43,744 nt of DNA from Rothia nasimurium (lineage in GTDB: Bacteria > Actinomycetota > Actinomycetes > Actinomycetales > Micrococcaceae), in NCBI RefSeq assembly GCF_004569295.1, contig NZ_SPQC01000024.1:1-43744 (forward strand), in the 5' to 3' direction. This document shows positions 17,499 to 27,061 of the stretch, in pieces. The notes under the pieces were generated by a model. The model had not been told where the DNA came from. It searched no databases and was given only the letters and a program-made list of their open reading frames with translations. Positions within the stretch are counted from its first letter, which is position 1. Every line of letters starts with the position of its first letter. The position numbers were made by a program, and so were the translations under genes.

Positions 17499-18608
17499 TT
17501 ACTCAGCTTCTACACCAGCTTGGACGTCCGCCGGCAGACGCTCACGCAAATCTTCCCTCGCATCAGGTTCAGGCCCTAGCCGCCGCTCGTACTCTTCCCC
17601 AGCAGCAACCCAAGCACCGCCGACCTGCCGCTGTACCTCAGCAACAGCCTCAGCGTCCTGACCTACCGGGCGGAAGAAAAGATAAGGGGCCGAAGACCCT
17701 TCTCGCATGACGAAAACATCACCTAGGTCAACCGGCCCGGCAGCCGGTACCTGCCCAAGGGTAAGCACCTGACCAGCCTGAACACTCTCGCCCTTCTTCA
17801 CAGCAACCCGCCAGGCCCCCTCGCCCAGGTCTCCAATTGTCACCTCAGAACCAGCGATATAGTCCTGCCAAAGTTGCTCATCAAGTTCACGGACAAAGGG
17901 GTGAACCCCAGGGGTGTAGACCTTATCCGGATTATGCCCACCAACCCCTGATGTACAGGTCTGCACCCGATTCTTGAGCTGCTCATAGAACCCTGGCAGA
18001 TACATATGCCATGAGAGCATAGGACCCGTGGTAGCAGCCCCGGCCTCACCAGACCAGACATTCAACTCAGCATTCATCATGGCCCACAAAATCTCCACGA
18101 CATCCTCATGCAAAAACCAGCAGCTAGGCACTACGTTCTTAGGAACCTTATGAACTCGCGTAAACCAATCAACCCATTCCCTCAAGCCCTCCCAAGCCTC
18201 CACCCTGTCTTCTGCTGCAATGGAGCGCCACCGCACCCCAGCCCACGGCGGAACCTCCCCACCTTGGACTTTGCCATCCATCTGCTGCACCAACGGATTA
18301 GAATGAGTCTCCTGCCCCTGGGTAGAAGTAGCTTCTTTTTCGGCAGCTATCTCATCATCAACCTGAATTTTCCCCAAGCCGCGGGCAACAGCCGCAGTCA
18401 GCTCACTTCCCTCTAACTCCCGTTCCGTATCCTCCCAGCTATCAGGGCCGAACCCGTCCCCCAAAACAGAAATATCAACCTCCCCGCTGGTCTCTACCGG
18501 ATCTTCAAGCATCTCCGCTGCCGAGGGTAAACCTAAAGCCCCCTCTTCGACCTCAGCCTCCGCCTTCTCCAGCGCCTCCGACAGCTCTGACCTTAGCTCT
18601 GAAACCAC
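17499..18608 (-). CDS. DUF4913-like protein, 369 residues
   Basis: The N-terminal 120 residues are acidic and probably disordered. Residues of about 125-225 match the DUF4913 pattern known from actinobacterial conjugative elements: a WEGLREWVDWF start, PSCWFLHEDVVEILWAMMNA, then MLSWHMYLPGFYEQLKNR with a Trp-His pair. The remaining part holds a biotinyl/barrel-like stretch (KKGESVQAGQVLTLGQV) and an acidic tail. Function is unknown; the family is regularly encoded next to the coupling protein, as here. It follows the zinc-finger gene by 20 bases in the same direction and is likely co-transcribed. Confidence 0.65.
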   Translation of the reverse strand: MVSELRSELSEALEKAEAEVEEGALGLPSAAEMLEDPVETSGEVDISVLGDGFGPDSWEDTERELEGSELTAAVARGLGKIQVDDEIAAEKEATSTQGQETHSNPLVQQMDGKVQGGEVPPWAGVRWRSIAAEDRVEAWEGLREWVDWFTRVHKVPKNVVPSCWFLHEDVVEILWAMMNAELNVWSGEAGAATTGPMLSWHMYLPGFYEQLKNRVQTCTSGVGGHNPDKVYTPGVHPFVRELDEQLWQDYIAGSEVTIGDLGEGAWRVAVKKGESVQAGQVLTLGQVPAAGPVDLGDVFVMREGSSAPYLFFRPVGQDAEAVAEVQRQVGGAWVAAGEEYERRLGPEPDAREDLRERLPADVQAGVEAE

Positions 18609-18628
18609 CCGTATCCCCTTACTTTTCT

Positions 18629-18850
18629 CTACCGTGAACCTAAAAGAGCCTTCACCAGAGCCGCAGAATACAACTCCAGCCCCTCACCGATACTGCAACC
18701 AGCCCGCACAGCTTCCTTCCTGCACCGCTCATAACAGGCCAAACACACATGCACCCGCTGCCCATTAACACGCACCACCAAGCGCTTATCAGAAACCGAC
18801 TGATACCCAGCCTGGCAAGCAAAACACTCACGCTCTCCAAAAACCACCAT
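18629..18850 (-). CDS. Small zinc-finger-like protein, 73 residues
   Basis: Two CxxC pairs, ECFACQAG and HVCLACYERC, lie about 30 residues apart, as in a small treble-clef or zinc-ribbon fold. A helical C-terminus follows. The gene begins immediately after the stop of the HNH gene, so the two are probably translationally coupled. Function is unknown. Binding of DNA or a protein partner in the transfer apparatus is a guess from the metal site. Confidence 0.65.
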   Translation of the reverse strand: MVVFGERECFACQAGYQSVSDKRLVVRVNGQRVHVCLACYERCRKEAVRAGCSIGEGLELYSAALVKALLGSR

Positions 18851-19237
18851 CTACCTACGTCCTCTCTCAAAATTTCTCTTCATTAACATAATCAGGTAAG
18901 CAGAAGCCCACGCCCGTGACTGACCCCGCAAATCCCTACCCCGAGTATCAAAAAGATAGTGAAGCCTCGAATGATGTTCACGGCACAGAATCACTAAATC
19001 CTCATCCTTCTCAGCGGCCATCCACACCCCCCGAGCGTTACGGCTCACCCCCTCATAGGACATATGGTGCAAATCCAACTTGTTCCTCTCTAACAACCCG
19101 CACACCTCACAGGCGGGAACCTTCCCGCTGTCCTTAATCCCCTGGTAGAATCGCCCCTTACGAGCTGCCCACGAGGCAGACTTCAGATAGCTATCGTACT
19201 CATACCGGGCCGTGCCCTTCTTTCTCGCCAGTGACAT
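18851..19237 (-). CDS. HNH-type nuclease-like protein, 128 residues
   Basis: The protein has the elements of an HNH finger: CEVCG and LCREHH supply two metal-binding pairs, LDLHHMSYEG carries the His-His core, and LVILCREHHSRLH closes the domain. The N-terminus (SYLKSASWAARKGRFY) is a basic helix typical of these proteins. HNH proteins usually cut DNA, but some short plasmid versions are of unknown activity. It lies 8 bases downstream of the coupling-protein gene. A role in processing transferred DNA, or against competitors, is speculative. Confidence 0.8.
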   Translation of the reverse strand: MSLARKKGTARYEYDSYLKSASWAARKGRFYQGIKDSGKVPACEVCGLLERNKLDLHHMSYEGVSRNARGVWMAAEKDEDLVILCREHHSRLHYLFDTRGRDLRGQSRAWASAYLIMLMKRNFERGRR

Positions 19238-19245
19238 CTCTACCC

Positions 19246-21030
19246 CTAACCTACTTCAAGGAAGCCACCGGCCTTCTGAATCTTCACAAACTCATCCTGC
19301 GAAGCCTTCGTCATATCCTTATCAGCCCTCTTAAAATAAGGCTCACTCTTCATAATCAAAGGACGGCCAGCATTCGGCAGCACAAAGCTATACCCCATCG
19401 GTAAACGGGACAACTCCGAGGCGCTAATAATATTCCTGTACAGGGTGTCGCTACTACGGCTAATACCACCTTGCAGAGAATAACTGGTACTTTCCTTCCG
19501 TTTCTCGTACTCACCCACCAGATTCACGAAGCTCTGGAGTTTATCAATCTCTTTAGAGTTGCCCAACTGGATTACATAGTTCGCTGAATCCACGATAATA
19601 GCGCCGCCCTCAGCGCCCCAGCGTTCTTTAGCCTGAGACGAAGACTGAAGATACAGACTCGCGCCCACACCAATACCACCGCCTGATGTCATCACCTCAG
19701 GCAAACGGTTCCACACGCTGAAATTACCAATCTCATCAAGCACCAAACGCATCGGCGGCTCAAGGCGAGAACCCGGCGACCGGTTAGCCAAACGGGAAGC
19801 AGCCGAATACATATCATCCAGCAACCCAATGAGCAAAGGGCCAACTGCCCCGCCACCACTACGAGTACCAATCAGATACAAAGTACCCCTCTGAGTAATA
19901 AATTCCTCCGGGTCAAGAGAAACAGCGTCCCCACTAACATCAAAAAGTTCTGCAATCTTCCCAACAATCAGACCAGAAGTAGCATTCTTAATAGCCATCC
20001 ATTTTGACGTCACCACGCGCGGGTCACTGACCACCTCAGCTTCCAAATTCTGCGCCCACCCAGGAGCCGCATCAGGAGCTGACGTCAGAACCTCCACTGC
20101 ACCCCGAGCCAACGCCGGGGACTGGCACCAACTTGTAAAGACGCTAATATGTACCTGCCCCAAAGCAGCAGCATGCAACAAGTAGGTCAAAATAGTAGTA
20201 GCAGCCTCAGCCCATTCCTGATTATTAGACCCACTACCCATAGCCGAAGCCCCGATGATAGCCTTCGCCCGCTCAGCAGCAGTATCAGCAGAGGCACACC
20301 CACGATACGGCGACCAGCGAATCTTACTTCGCACCCCAGTAATACCCTGAGGATCAAAGACCACAACCGGACGCCCGCCGGCAGACCGCGCCTTCCAGGT
20401 AGCAGCAGCGTTATCACCACGAGTTGAGGTCGTAATCACCGCACCAGGAGTATCAAGAATCTCCGAGATAACGAACCCCACGCCCTTACCCGAGCGCGGA
20501 GGGCCAAACAAAAGCAAAGTATCCTGTGCCGACAGCCAGACCCTAGCCCCCTGAGAAACGCCTAAGCACTTACCCACGTCCTCCAGAGCCGGGTTCTTCA
20601 CCGTAGGACGAATAGACTTAGCCTTAGAGGCCAGCGCCTTATCTCCTACTTTCTGCACGACCTCAGGGCGCTGAGCAATACCTTCACGACGCACCAAGTC
20701 CTTAATGAGCTTTTTATCGGACTCCATCCATCGCCGCCACGTAAAGTACCCGAAGATACATAACACTATAACCGCACAGAAATAGGTAACGTACAGTCCC
20801 CGCACCAGGACTGTGTCAGGAGCACACACCTGGCCCCCTAACACCGTGGTATCTCCCAATGCAACGAGAACAGAGATAACTCCCTCAATCCCCACACCAT
20901 GCTTGAACGTCCCACAGGCCAGAAAATACGCACCCGCCAGAGACAGGTAAAACCCACCGACACCAAAAAACAGTATCACTAGGAAGACCAGTGCAACTTC
21001 ATCACTAGGCTTAAGCTTTACGCCACTCAT
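19246..21030 (-). CDS. traG: VirD4/TraG-family type IV coupling protein
   Basis: This 594-residue ATPase would deliver the TraA-DNA complex to the secretion channel. Two or three N-terminal membrane segments lie within residues 12-100. Walker A LLFGPPRSGKGVGF is at about 175, followed by the typical ITTSTRGDN. Walker B RLVLDEIGNF is at about 430, followed by GASLYLQSSSQAKERWG, the motif that in this family couples hydrolysis. The gene lies 33 bases downstream of virB4, on the same strand, the usual order in actinobacterial T4SS clusters. Frame and length look intact. Confidence 0.95.
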   Translation of the reverse strand: MSGVKLKPSDEVALVFLVILFFGVGGFYLSLAGAYFLACGTFKHGVGIEGVISVLVALGDTTVLGGQVCAPDTVLVRGLYVTYFCAVIVLCIFGYFTWRRWMESDKKLIKDLVRREGIAQRPEVVQKVGDKALASKAKSIRPTVKNPALEDVGKCLGVSQGARVWLSAQDTLLLFGPPRSGKGVGFVISEILDTPGAVITTSTRGDNAAATWKARSAGGRPVVVFDPQGITGVRSKIRWSPYRGCASADTAAERAKAIIGASAMGSGSNNQEWAEAATTILTYLLHAAALGQVHISVFTSWCQSPALARGAVEVLTSAPDAAPGWAQNLEAEVVSDPRVVTSKWMAIKNATSGLIVGKIAELFDVSGDAVSLDPEEFITQRGTLYLIGTRSGGGAVGPLLIGLLDDMYSAASRLANRSPGSRLEPPMRLVLDEIGNFSVWNRLPEVMTSGGGIGVGASLYLQSSSQAKERWGAEGGAIIVDSANYVIQLGNSKEIDKLQSFVNLVGEYEKRKESTSYSLQGGISRSSDTLYRNIISASELSRLPMGYSFVLPNAGRPLIMKSEPYFKRADKDMTKASQDEFVKIQKAGGFLEVG

Positions 21031-21063
21031 CTGTTACCACTACCCCTTTCTTCTCCCCCGCAA

Positions 21064-22626
21064 CTACCGGGAAATCGCCATAGACTTATCAGTATTCAAA
21101 ATCGGAAGCTCAGACCGGGTCAACGTATTCTTCACCTCAAAAGAATGCTTCCCCAACTTCCACAACCCCACACCCGTAGGGAACGAAGAAATTTTCTTCC
21201 ACTCCTGATGCGTAATACCGAACTCCTGCATCAACAGCTGTTTCTGTTCATCTTCCTGCCGGTAGAAAATACGAATTTCAGAGTCCCCCAAAAGCGACAG
21301 CGCCGCAGCACGCGCCTGAGAACCAACGTCCCCGGCAACATCAAGGTCAGTAATCTTATGCAAAATCAGGATATTAAAAATCCCGTAATGACGAGCCAAC
21401 TTATACTGGCGCACCATCCGGTTAATAGAACCAATATCCTCCAACATCTCCAGACCTTCTTCATAAATCACCAGACGCTTACCAAAATCATTAGAGGTAA
21501 TCGCAGCTTCAGCCCACCCCTGGATACAGGCATGAGCAATTTTGGCAGCTACCGGTGAAAGCGTCACCAACGCAGACGTGTTGAAGGAAACAATAGGGGC
21601 GGTCACATCAAACTTAATCGTGGATTCCCCATCAAAAAGACCAGCAAGCTCACTCGATGAACTGCCCTCACCAGCAACCTCACTCGAGACCATCAAAGAG
21701 AACGTATCGTGCATAGAAGCAACAGCCTCCTCACGGCTCTTCAAATGCGCATCAAACCCCTGAGTACGCATACCATGGAGCACCTGCACCACATCAGGGA
21801 TGACCGGAACCCGCCCCTGCTCCTGGGCAGTTCTCACCGCCTTATCAAGAGCTGTACCCAGCACAAGCCGCTCAGCCTCCGTCAACTCCTTCTTCTTGAT
21901 AATCTCCGCAATAGAGGTCAACAAGGTTGAACGCTGAGTACGCACCATATCCTGCCACTTCTCCTCAGTCATCGGATTACCATCAGGGTCAACAGAAGGA
22001 CGGTTCCCCTCATCAAGCGGATTCATCCGGTTATCGTAGCCCGCGCCGATACCGATACTTTTACCATCAAGATACTTCGTGACAATCTCCCACTCATTCT
22101 TTCGGTCACTCATCACCACCGCTTTACGACCCAGCAGAACCTGACGGCAGACAAAACTTTTAATCAGCGATGATTTACCAACGCCCAGAGCCCCAAAGAG
22201 AGCCAGATTCATCCCCTTAATAACCCCTTGAGCGTAGAGCTCCCAAGGGTCAAAGAAGAACCCACCAGCACCTGAAAGATCCTGCCCAATACACACCCCA
22301 GGCACCCCAAAGGATGAAGAGGCAGTAAAAGGATAGGTGGCAGCCCCGGTGAAAGAGGTCATACGCCTTTTCTTACCGCTAAGCTTCAAAGAGCCCCGCA
22401 GATTATGCTTGCGCGCTGCTCCCTTCTTCTCATACCGTCGCCCCGGCAAGAAGTGCGAACGCTTATACTTCACTTCTCGCTCAAAAGCACCTTGAAGCTG
22501 CTTGGCCACCTGTTTTTTCGCCTGAGTCAGCTCACGACTCTGCCCAGGAAGCTCCAGAGAAAGAATGCCTAACTCTTGCGGGGCCTCACGCTCTTGAACA
22601 ATACTTTTCTTCTCTGTGCTCTCCAT
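21064..22626 (-). CDS. virB4: VirB4/TraE-family T4SS ATPase
   Basis: This 520-residue ATPase would power assembly of the conjugation channel. After a basic N-terminus, Walker A FGALGVGKSSL is at about 149 and Walker B RLVIYEEGLEML at about 390. Conserved DRKNEWE, LFDGESTIKFD and LILHKITDLD segments match the cytoplasmic ATPases encoded next to SCO6880 in Streptomyces and relatives. It lacks the long N-terminal half of proteobacterial VirB4, as is usual for this actinobacterial group. It is 16 bases downstream of the SCO6880-like gene. Confidence 0.9.
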   Translation of the reverse strand: MESTEKKSIVQEREAPQELGILSLELPGQSRELTQAKKQVAKQLQGAFEREVKYKRSHFLPGRRYEKKGAARKHNLRGSLKLSGKKRRMTSFTGAATYPFTASSSFGVPGVCIGQDLSGAGGFFFDPWELYAQGVIKGMNLALFGALGVGKSSLIKSFVCRQVLLGRKAVVMSDRKNEWEIVTKYLDGKSIGIGAGYDNRMNPLDEGNRPSVDPDGNPMTEEKWQDMVRTQRSTLLTSIAEIIKKKELTEAERLVLGTALDKAVRTAQEQGRVPVIPDVVQVLHGMRTQGFDAHLKSREEAVASMHDTFSLMVSSEVAGEGSSSSELAGLFDGESTIKFDVTAPIVSFNTSALVTLSPVAAKIAHACIQGWAEAAITSNDFGKRLVIYEEGLEMLEDIGSINRMVRQYKLARHYGIFNILILHKITDLDVAGDVGSQARAAALSLLGDSEIRIFYRQEDEQKQLLMQEFGITHQEWKKISSFPTGVGLWKLGKHSFEVKNTLTRSELPILNTDKSMAISR

Positions 22627-22642
22627 ACTCTCCTACCCTTTC

Positions 22643-24167
22643 CTAGTCCAGCCCCAAACCAATCAGAGAGCTGGCCGCCAACAGGCCCGCAAACTGCTGA
22701 TTCCAACAGGGGTAAATCACTAGCCCCGCCTTAGTTGCAGCGCTTCGTATATCCCTATCTTTCATCTTCAGCTCTTCCTTCGATGAAGCTGTAATAGAGA
22801 TAAAACCGCGCACCAGCATCTCAGTAGAACCAGCCGTCAGCTCAGCCTCTCGCTGTTCCAAGTCATCAAGTTCAGTCCTATCAGCAGTCGAAATACGGAA
22901 GCCTGCCTTTTCTTTAGCTGCTAAAGATGTCTCCTTATCCTGGATCTGCCAGGACACCTTACGCAAAGAATTAGCACCAGCGCCGCTCTGGTACACCAGA
23001 GATACCGCATGAACAAAGTCCAAATCCCGCGTCACCTTAGACATGAAACCTGGATTCACTTCCTTTTGCGGCCATTCCTCTATCACGTAAGCCTTATGCC
23101 ACAGGTCATTGACGTGAATAGAATCCCAATAGGCATGAGCGCCCACCACAGGCTCCTGTTGGTGAGAGGTTAAGGCCTTATAGATTGCGTCTCGCCTCTC
23201 TAGAGCACCTAACCACCCCAGAGTTTTCACGTTACTATCGGTAAAATCTCGTTCGACACTATCGCAGATACTATCGACCGCTGAGAGTAACCCGGCCATG
23301 TTACTCCCATGCTCTTTGATACGTTGGCGCATTGCTTCAACATTCAGTACCACGGTGTAGTACTGAGAATGGAAGGCCATCAGGTTATTAGCAAGGTAGG
23401 TCTCGTAGCTTGCTCTGGCAACCGGGTTAGTGTCCTGAGCCTGGTTCAGTTCCCGCTGCTGGCGGAAGTATTCTAGAGTTTCTTCCTGCCCTTCAAGAGA
23501 GGTAATGTCTGTGGGGATAATGGCTAGCACCTCATGAACAGGTAAGGTCAAATCTAGCAAGTTGCCGTAGTCAGTAATGATTTGTCCCTTAACTCGCTCC
23601 CCTTGAAGTTCGAAACTACGGTTGTTACTTACAGCCATGGTCACTGATACCCGGCGTTTAAGCGGGTCATATAAAACCCCCCCGACCAGCAGGAGACTGA
23701 TAAAGCTGAAATTCGTTTGCTTGACCTGGCAAGGTGAGCTTAATCGGGTCAGGAGTTTTACCAGGAGGAACCTCTCCCCATTCCATAGCTTCCAATAATG
23801 CCCGTTCATCAGCAGCCCGCACCTTCTGCAAAGCCAGCGCATCGGCTTCATCATCAGCCCGTCCGCTACCTCGTTTGTATTGATTCTGCCCGTTAGCCTT
23901 AGCCTGCGCGAAAGAAATGAGCACCGGAATCCAAGCAAAGAGTGTCCTACCCTTGATTTTTACCCATCCGAAGATACCACCAAGGGTTAACCAAAAGAAC
24001 CCGATAATAAAATTTAAGGGAAAGGGCACGAAAATAAGGTTCAGCATAGCTAAGAAAGCACAAACAATCACCGCTATCAAGGGGATAACAGTCAGCCCAA
24101 GAATCAGCCCACTTTTTTCTTGGCGGGGCAGTCGCACCTTAGCTAGTTCAACATTTTCATCGTCCAT
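22643..24167 (-). pseudogene. SCO6880-family T4SS protein, frameshifted at a 7-G run
   Basis: Two overlapping frames make one gene. The first (24167 to 23667) has two membrane segments (GLILGLTVIPLIAVIVCAF and the LIFVPFPLNFIIGFFWLT region) and reads to LYQSPAGRGGFI before TGA. The second, from about 23690 to 22643, reads GVLYDPLKRRVSVTMAVSN and continues with the family's cytoplasmic domain. Deleting one G from the run of seven at 23677-23683 joins them as SPAGRGVLYDPLKRR, giving about 507 residues, the usual length. As written only the 166-residue membrane part is made. SCO6880-type proteins lie beside VirB4 in actinobacterial conjugation systems and are probably needed for transfer. The change is +1 relative to the reading frame, so a standard -1 ribosomal shift would not repair it. 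Confidence 0.85.
23677..23683. repeat. Homopolymer of 7 C (7 G on the SCO6880 coding strand)
   Basis: This is the site of the frameshift in the SCO6880-like gene. Six G's give a continuous frame; seven stop it after a few codons. Seven is short for a contingency tract, so it may be a fixed mutation or an error. Confidence 0.8.
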
Positions 24168-24203
24168 GAGTCTTTATCTCCTTACCTAGTTTTTACATCG
24201 AGT

Positions 24204-24836
24204 TCACGATTGAATATTTTTAAGTACTTCTTGTGAATAAAACGTCTCAAAATGAATAGGGCTAAGCTCTGGAATCAAGAGGTCAATGCCTGTTGAGTAG
24301 TACGTGGGAGCTTTTTCGCACTCATGACAATCAGCATGTTTGAGGACATTAGCGTTGACCCAGAAAACAACGTATGGCATATTTTCAGCACTACAGAGGA
24401 TATAAATATCATCATGATGTGTGTTGATTTGTTTGTATCCTTCGCCTGTCTCCGGCCTAGGGATGAACGTTATAACTGGTGAACCTGTGATGCTATCGGT
24501 CTGGACATGAACGTAATCTGGTGCTGTGGGCTTCAGGCTAGTATCTACGAACTGCCGATATGTTCTGTGCTCTGCCCTGCCCCAAAAGCTTGAATAGTTA
24601 AAAATATGACGTTCGTGTTCATTCATGGGTGGGAGTATGAGACAGACGTTATTATAAATCTCATCATAGTCTTGAAGTATAGAGTTATCGCCATAGTAGG
24701 GTTGGTAGCCGTGTTTTAGTCGAATTTCAGCCAGTAACTTATCGTATCGTTTAGCTTTAGGAGAATTGAAGGCCTTTTTGTCGTGCTCTTCAAGCTCAAA
24801 ATAGTCTTCCAGGGATGTATCATTGACAGTTCGCAT
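24204..24836 (-). CDS. Unknown cytosolic protein, 210 residues, AT-richer than its neighbours
   Basis: I do not recognise this protein. It has no signal peptide or membrane segment. It is polar, rich in His, Tyr, Asp and Glu, and carries HADCHECEKAP near residue 168, a possible metal site. ATG at 24836 is preferred because GGAAG lies about 11 bases upstream; a longer frame reaching 24986 would overlap the TrbL-like gene. Its DNA is visibly richer in A and T than the flanking T4SS genes, so it may have been inserted between the TrbL-like gene and SCO6880. Candidates are cargo, surface or entry exclusion, or defence; none is supported by a motif. Confidence 0.7.
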   Translation of the reverse strand: MRTVNDTSLEDYFELEEHDKKAFNSPKAKRYDKLLAEIRLKHGYQPYYGDNSILQDYDEIYNNVCLILPPMNEHERHIFNYSSFWGRAEHRTYRQFVDTSLKPTAPDYVHVQTDSITGSPVITFIPRPETGEGYKQINTHHDDIYILCSAENMPYVVFWVNANVLKHADCHECEKAPTYYSTGIDLLIPELSPIHFETFYSQEVLKNIQS

Positions 24837-24888
24837 AATGACGCTCTTCCATAGTGAATGTACCTTTGTGATTGTGTAATAGCCCAAG

Positions 24889-25848
24889 CTATTTACGACG
24901 TAGACGCGATAAACGGTGCATACCACCACGAACAAAACGCGCACCACTTGCACCAGCACCAGACCACACCTGATCCTGGGAACCAACCGAGTCCACCGGC
25001 CCGAAAGAAATCAACTTAATCAGCATAAACGGCATGGCAATAGAAATAAGAATCCCAGCTAAACCGGCGATAAACTGCTGACTTGAATCCGAGTGATTGA
25101 ACACCGTTGAAGATAAAACAATGATGGCAGCAGCAAAAGGCTTCGCCAGGAAAAGCCCTAAAAGCAAACTGGCCCACTTACCAAACCAGCCCTTAGTGAA
25201 GTCACTGCTAAGCGCTGAAATAGCCCACCCAGCAAAGGAAGCAAGAATAACAATCCCCAAGGAACGCATCGACATAACAATCGAAAGAATCATCGATAAT
25301 ACCCAGATAATTCCGGCTAACAGGAGGGGAATAAGTTTCACCAGAATAGAAAAATCTCCTACAGCTCCCACATGCTGCCATGCAGCATACGACTCATTAA
25401 CGCCAACGAACTCTCCATTGACCATTTGCACACCGAAAATCTTCATAAAAGCGTTAGCGTTTTCGGTGGAACCAGCGAAGAGAATATAGGCTGTTACCTC
25501 ATCAATAACAGCTGAGATTAACTGGATAAGGATAACTGAGATATAGGTTAGTGGTATCCCGAAGATGGCACCTAAAATACCTCGCAGCACCCCTACCCCA
25601 GAGCCTCGTATCGCGCTGATAGCGATTTGAATGCTGGCCATAATGCTATTGAAGATAACAACGATGGGCAACCAGGTAGCCAGCAACCCTAGACTTGAGG
25701 ACGAGCCAACCACGCCAGCCCACCATGACTCTGTGATGTTGGATGATTCAAAAGCGCCGGTGAGGCTATCGTTAGCTGATACGAAGATCTCACCAATGAG
25801 TTCATCCCAGTCATCTGATGAGCCAAGAATCAAATCGAAAAAAGACAT
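24889..25848 (-). CDS. trbL: VirB6/TrbL-like polytopic membrane protein
   Basis: At 319 residues with about seven hydrophobic segments (for example ISVILIQLISAVIDEVTAYI, IPLLLAGIIWVLSMILSIV, LGIVILASFAGWAISAL and IAGLAGILISIAMPFMLIKL), it fits the channel component VirB6/TrbL. The C-terminus is short and basic (ARFVRGGMHRLSRLRRK), as in Gram-positive versions. It follows the pilin-like gene by 32 bases. Topology and neighbours carry the call; there is no single catalytic motif. Confidence 0.8.
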   Translation of the reverse strand: MSFFDLILGSSDDWDELIGEIFVSANDSLTGAFESSNITESWWAGVVGSSSSLGLLATWLPIVVIFNSIMASIQIAISAIRGSGVGVLRGILGAIFGIPLTYISVILIQLISAVIDEVTAYILFAGSTENANAFMKIFGVQMVNGEFVGVNESYAAWQHVGAVGDFSILVKLIPLLLAGIIWVLSMILSIVMSMRSLGIVILASFAGWAISALSSDFTKGWFGKWASLLLGLFLAKPFAAAIIVLSSTVFNHSDSSQQFIAGLAGILISIAMPFMLIKLISFGPVDSVGSQDQVWSGAGASGARFVRGGMHRLSRLRRK

Positions 25849-25880
25849 ATCTATCCTCTTGCTGGCTACCGAGCTGGCAG

Positions 25881-26243
25881 TTAGTTAATGGAGAAAGTAC
25901 CGGTGACGAAGGCGACGATACCGGCAATCGAGGCAAGGATGACAATACCGACCAGCGTCCAGATCATCCCTGCCACGCCAGCATCTTGCATACCTCCACG
26001 CCCGCCGAGCTTACCGAAGATAAAGAGCACAGCTGAGACAATGAAAGCAATAACGCCAAGGATAAAGGTGACGGCCAAGATGACACCGGCGATATTGTTC
26101 AGCGGGTCAGTAAAAGGATTAGCCCAGTTCGGTGTAATAGAAGGGCGGTATTCATCGGCGTGAGCAGCTACTGGCACCATCTGGGTAGCTAGCACTAAGG
26201 CGAAGATGGCTGGGAAGAGCTGAGACCGGGTAGATGTTTTCAT
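25881..26243 (-). CDS. VirB2/TrbC-like pilin or small membrane subunit
   Basis: A 120-residue protein with a signal peptide (MKTSTRSQLFPAIFALVLAT, predicted cleavage after AHA), a short outside segment, and two hydrophobic segments (VILAVTFILGVIAFIVSAVL and IWTLVGIVILASIAGIVAFV) separated by a small Gly-rich loop, KLGGRGGMQ. This is the VirB2/TrbC topology. It lies directly upstream of the VirB6-like gene, the common order. Gram-positive systems often lack extended pili, so it may form a channel element rather than a filament. Confidence 0.75.
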   Translation of the reverse strand: MKTSTRSQLFPAIFALVLATQMVPVAAHADEYRPSITPNWANPFTDPLNNIAGVILAVTFILGVIAFIVSAVLFIFGKLGGRGGMQDAGVAGMIWTLVGIVILASIAGIVAFVTGTFSIN

Positions 26244-26345
26244 GAAAATATAGTCCTCACATAAGTGTAGAAAATGTACTAGATCTAGTAACCGTGGTGA
26301 AAGAACGTCTAAGATACAACCGCGAGAGCATAGTACGGTAAGGAG

Positions 26346-26912
26346 TTATTCAGTCCATTCCTGGACAGGGCCACCGCATTTTTCTTCTGAGTAATCTACC
26401 GGGATGGCATAGAAAGCAAACTCCTGCGGACCTAGGAACAGGTCATTTCTCATATAGATAAGCTTCACTTTTGTGCAAGAGTCCATCTCACCGGAGTCTG
26501 TTTTCTTGTACATCAGTTCTTTGAACTTAGTGGTGGGAGGACCTTGGTCTCGGTCTTCTTCAATAATCAACCTCATAGCCCGGTTTTCACTACCAACTAT
26601 CCCAAGGCCCTTAGTGCCCTGTTCGTAAGCTGCAACCGCTGATTCAGCCTGACTGATGGGAGGCTTGGGAAAGAGGGTAGAGCCAAAGTGAACCAGACCC
26701 GGAATAGAAGCGATGGCTACGACAGCCCATACCGGAACGAGCACCTTCCAGGGGTTTAAGTTACCGAGTTTGCCGCCCTTGTGAGCCATGAACAAAACGA
26801 GGGTGAGCATGAAACCAATAACGCAGAGAATCAGCCCGATGGCCATGAAGGTTCCGCCCAATGCGTTAGTTTGGGTCAGTAGGGGTTCGTACCCTACGTT
26901 TTCTTCTTCCAT
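26346..26912 (-). CDS. Transfer-operon membrane protein, 188 residues
   Basis: No family recognised. Two hydrophobic segments lie near residues 18-44 (LGGTFMAIGLILCVIGFML) and 54-74 (VLVPVWAVVAIASIPGLVHF). A polar domain of about 110 residues follows, with two Cys (DSCTKVKL and EKCGGP) that could form a disulfide outside the membrane. ATG at 26912 is chosen because AAGGAAG lies 10 bases upstream; a start at 26975 is possible. The gene is in the T4SS block, 102 bases upstream of the pilin-like gene, so it may be a structural subunit of the channel. Confidence 0.7.
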   Translation of the reverse strand: MEEENVGYEPLLTQTNALGGTFMAIGLILCVIGFMLTLVLFMAHKGGKLGNLNPWKVLVPVWAVVAIASIPGLVHFGSTLFPKPPISQAESAVAAYEQGTKGLGIVGSENRAMRLIIEEDRDQGPPTTKFKELMYKKTDSGEMDSCTKVKLIYMRNDLFLGPQEFAFYAIPVDYSEEKCGGPVQEWTE

Positions 26913-27061
26913 GATGATGTGCTTCCTTGGGTTGTATCTCAGAGGTTCTTTCATCACTGCCCTCAAGGATTCCATAAGGGCGGTTACGTATCTTCTTAGA
27001 AGCTAGGGGCTAGTTGGTAAGTCAGTGGGCAAATTTTTTTGAGAAATTTCCTGATTTGTTC

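Noticed and set aside
23670-23690. Programmed -1 ribosomal frameshift at the G/T-rich stretch in SCO6880
   Set aside because: The G GGT TTT heptamer fits a -1 slippery site, but the downstream frame is +1, so a -1 shift would not give the family's sequence.
22643-23938. A separate 431-residue protein starting at 23938
   Set aside because: Its first 80 residues are the antisense-like wrong frame of the SCO6880 N-terminal part; the real reading is one gene with a frameshift at 23677-23683.
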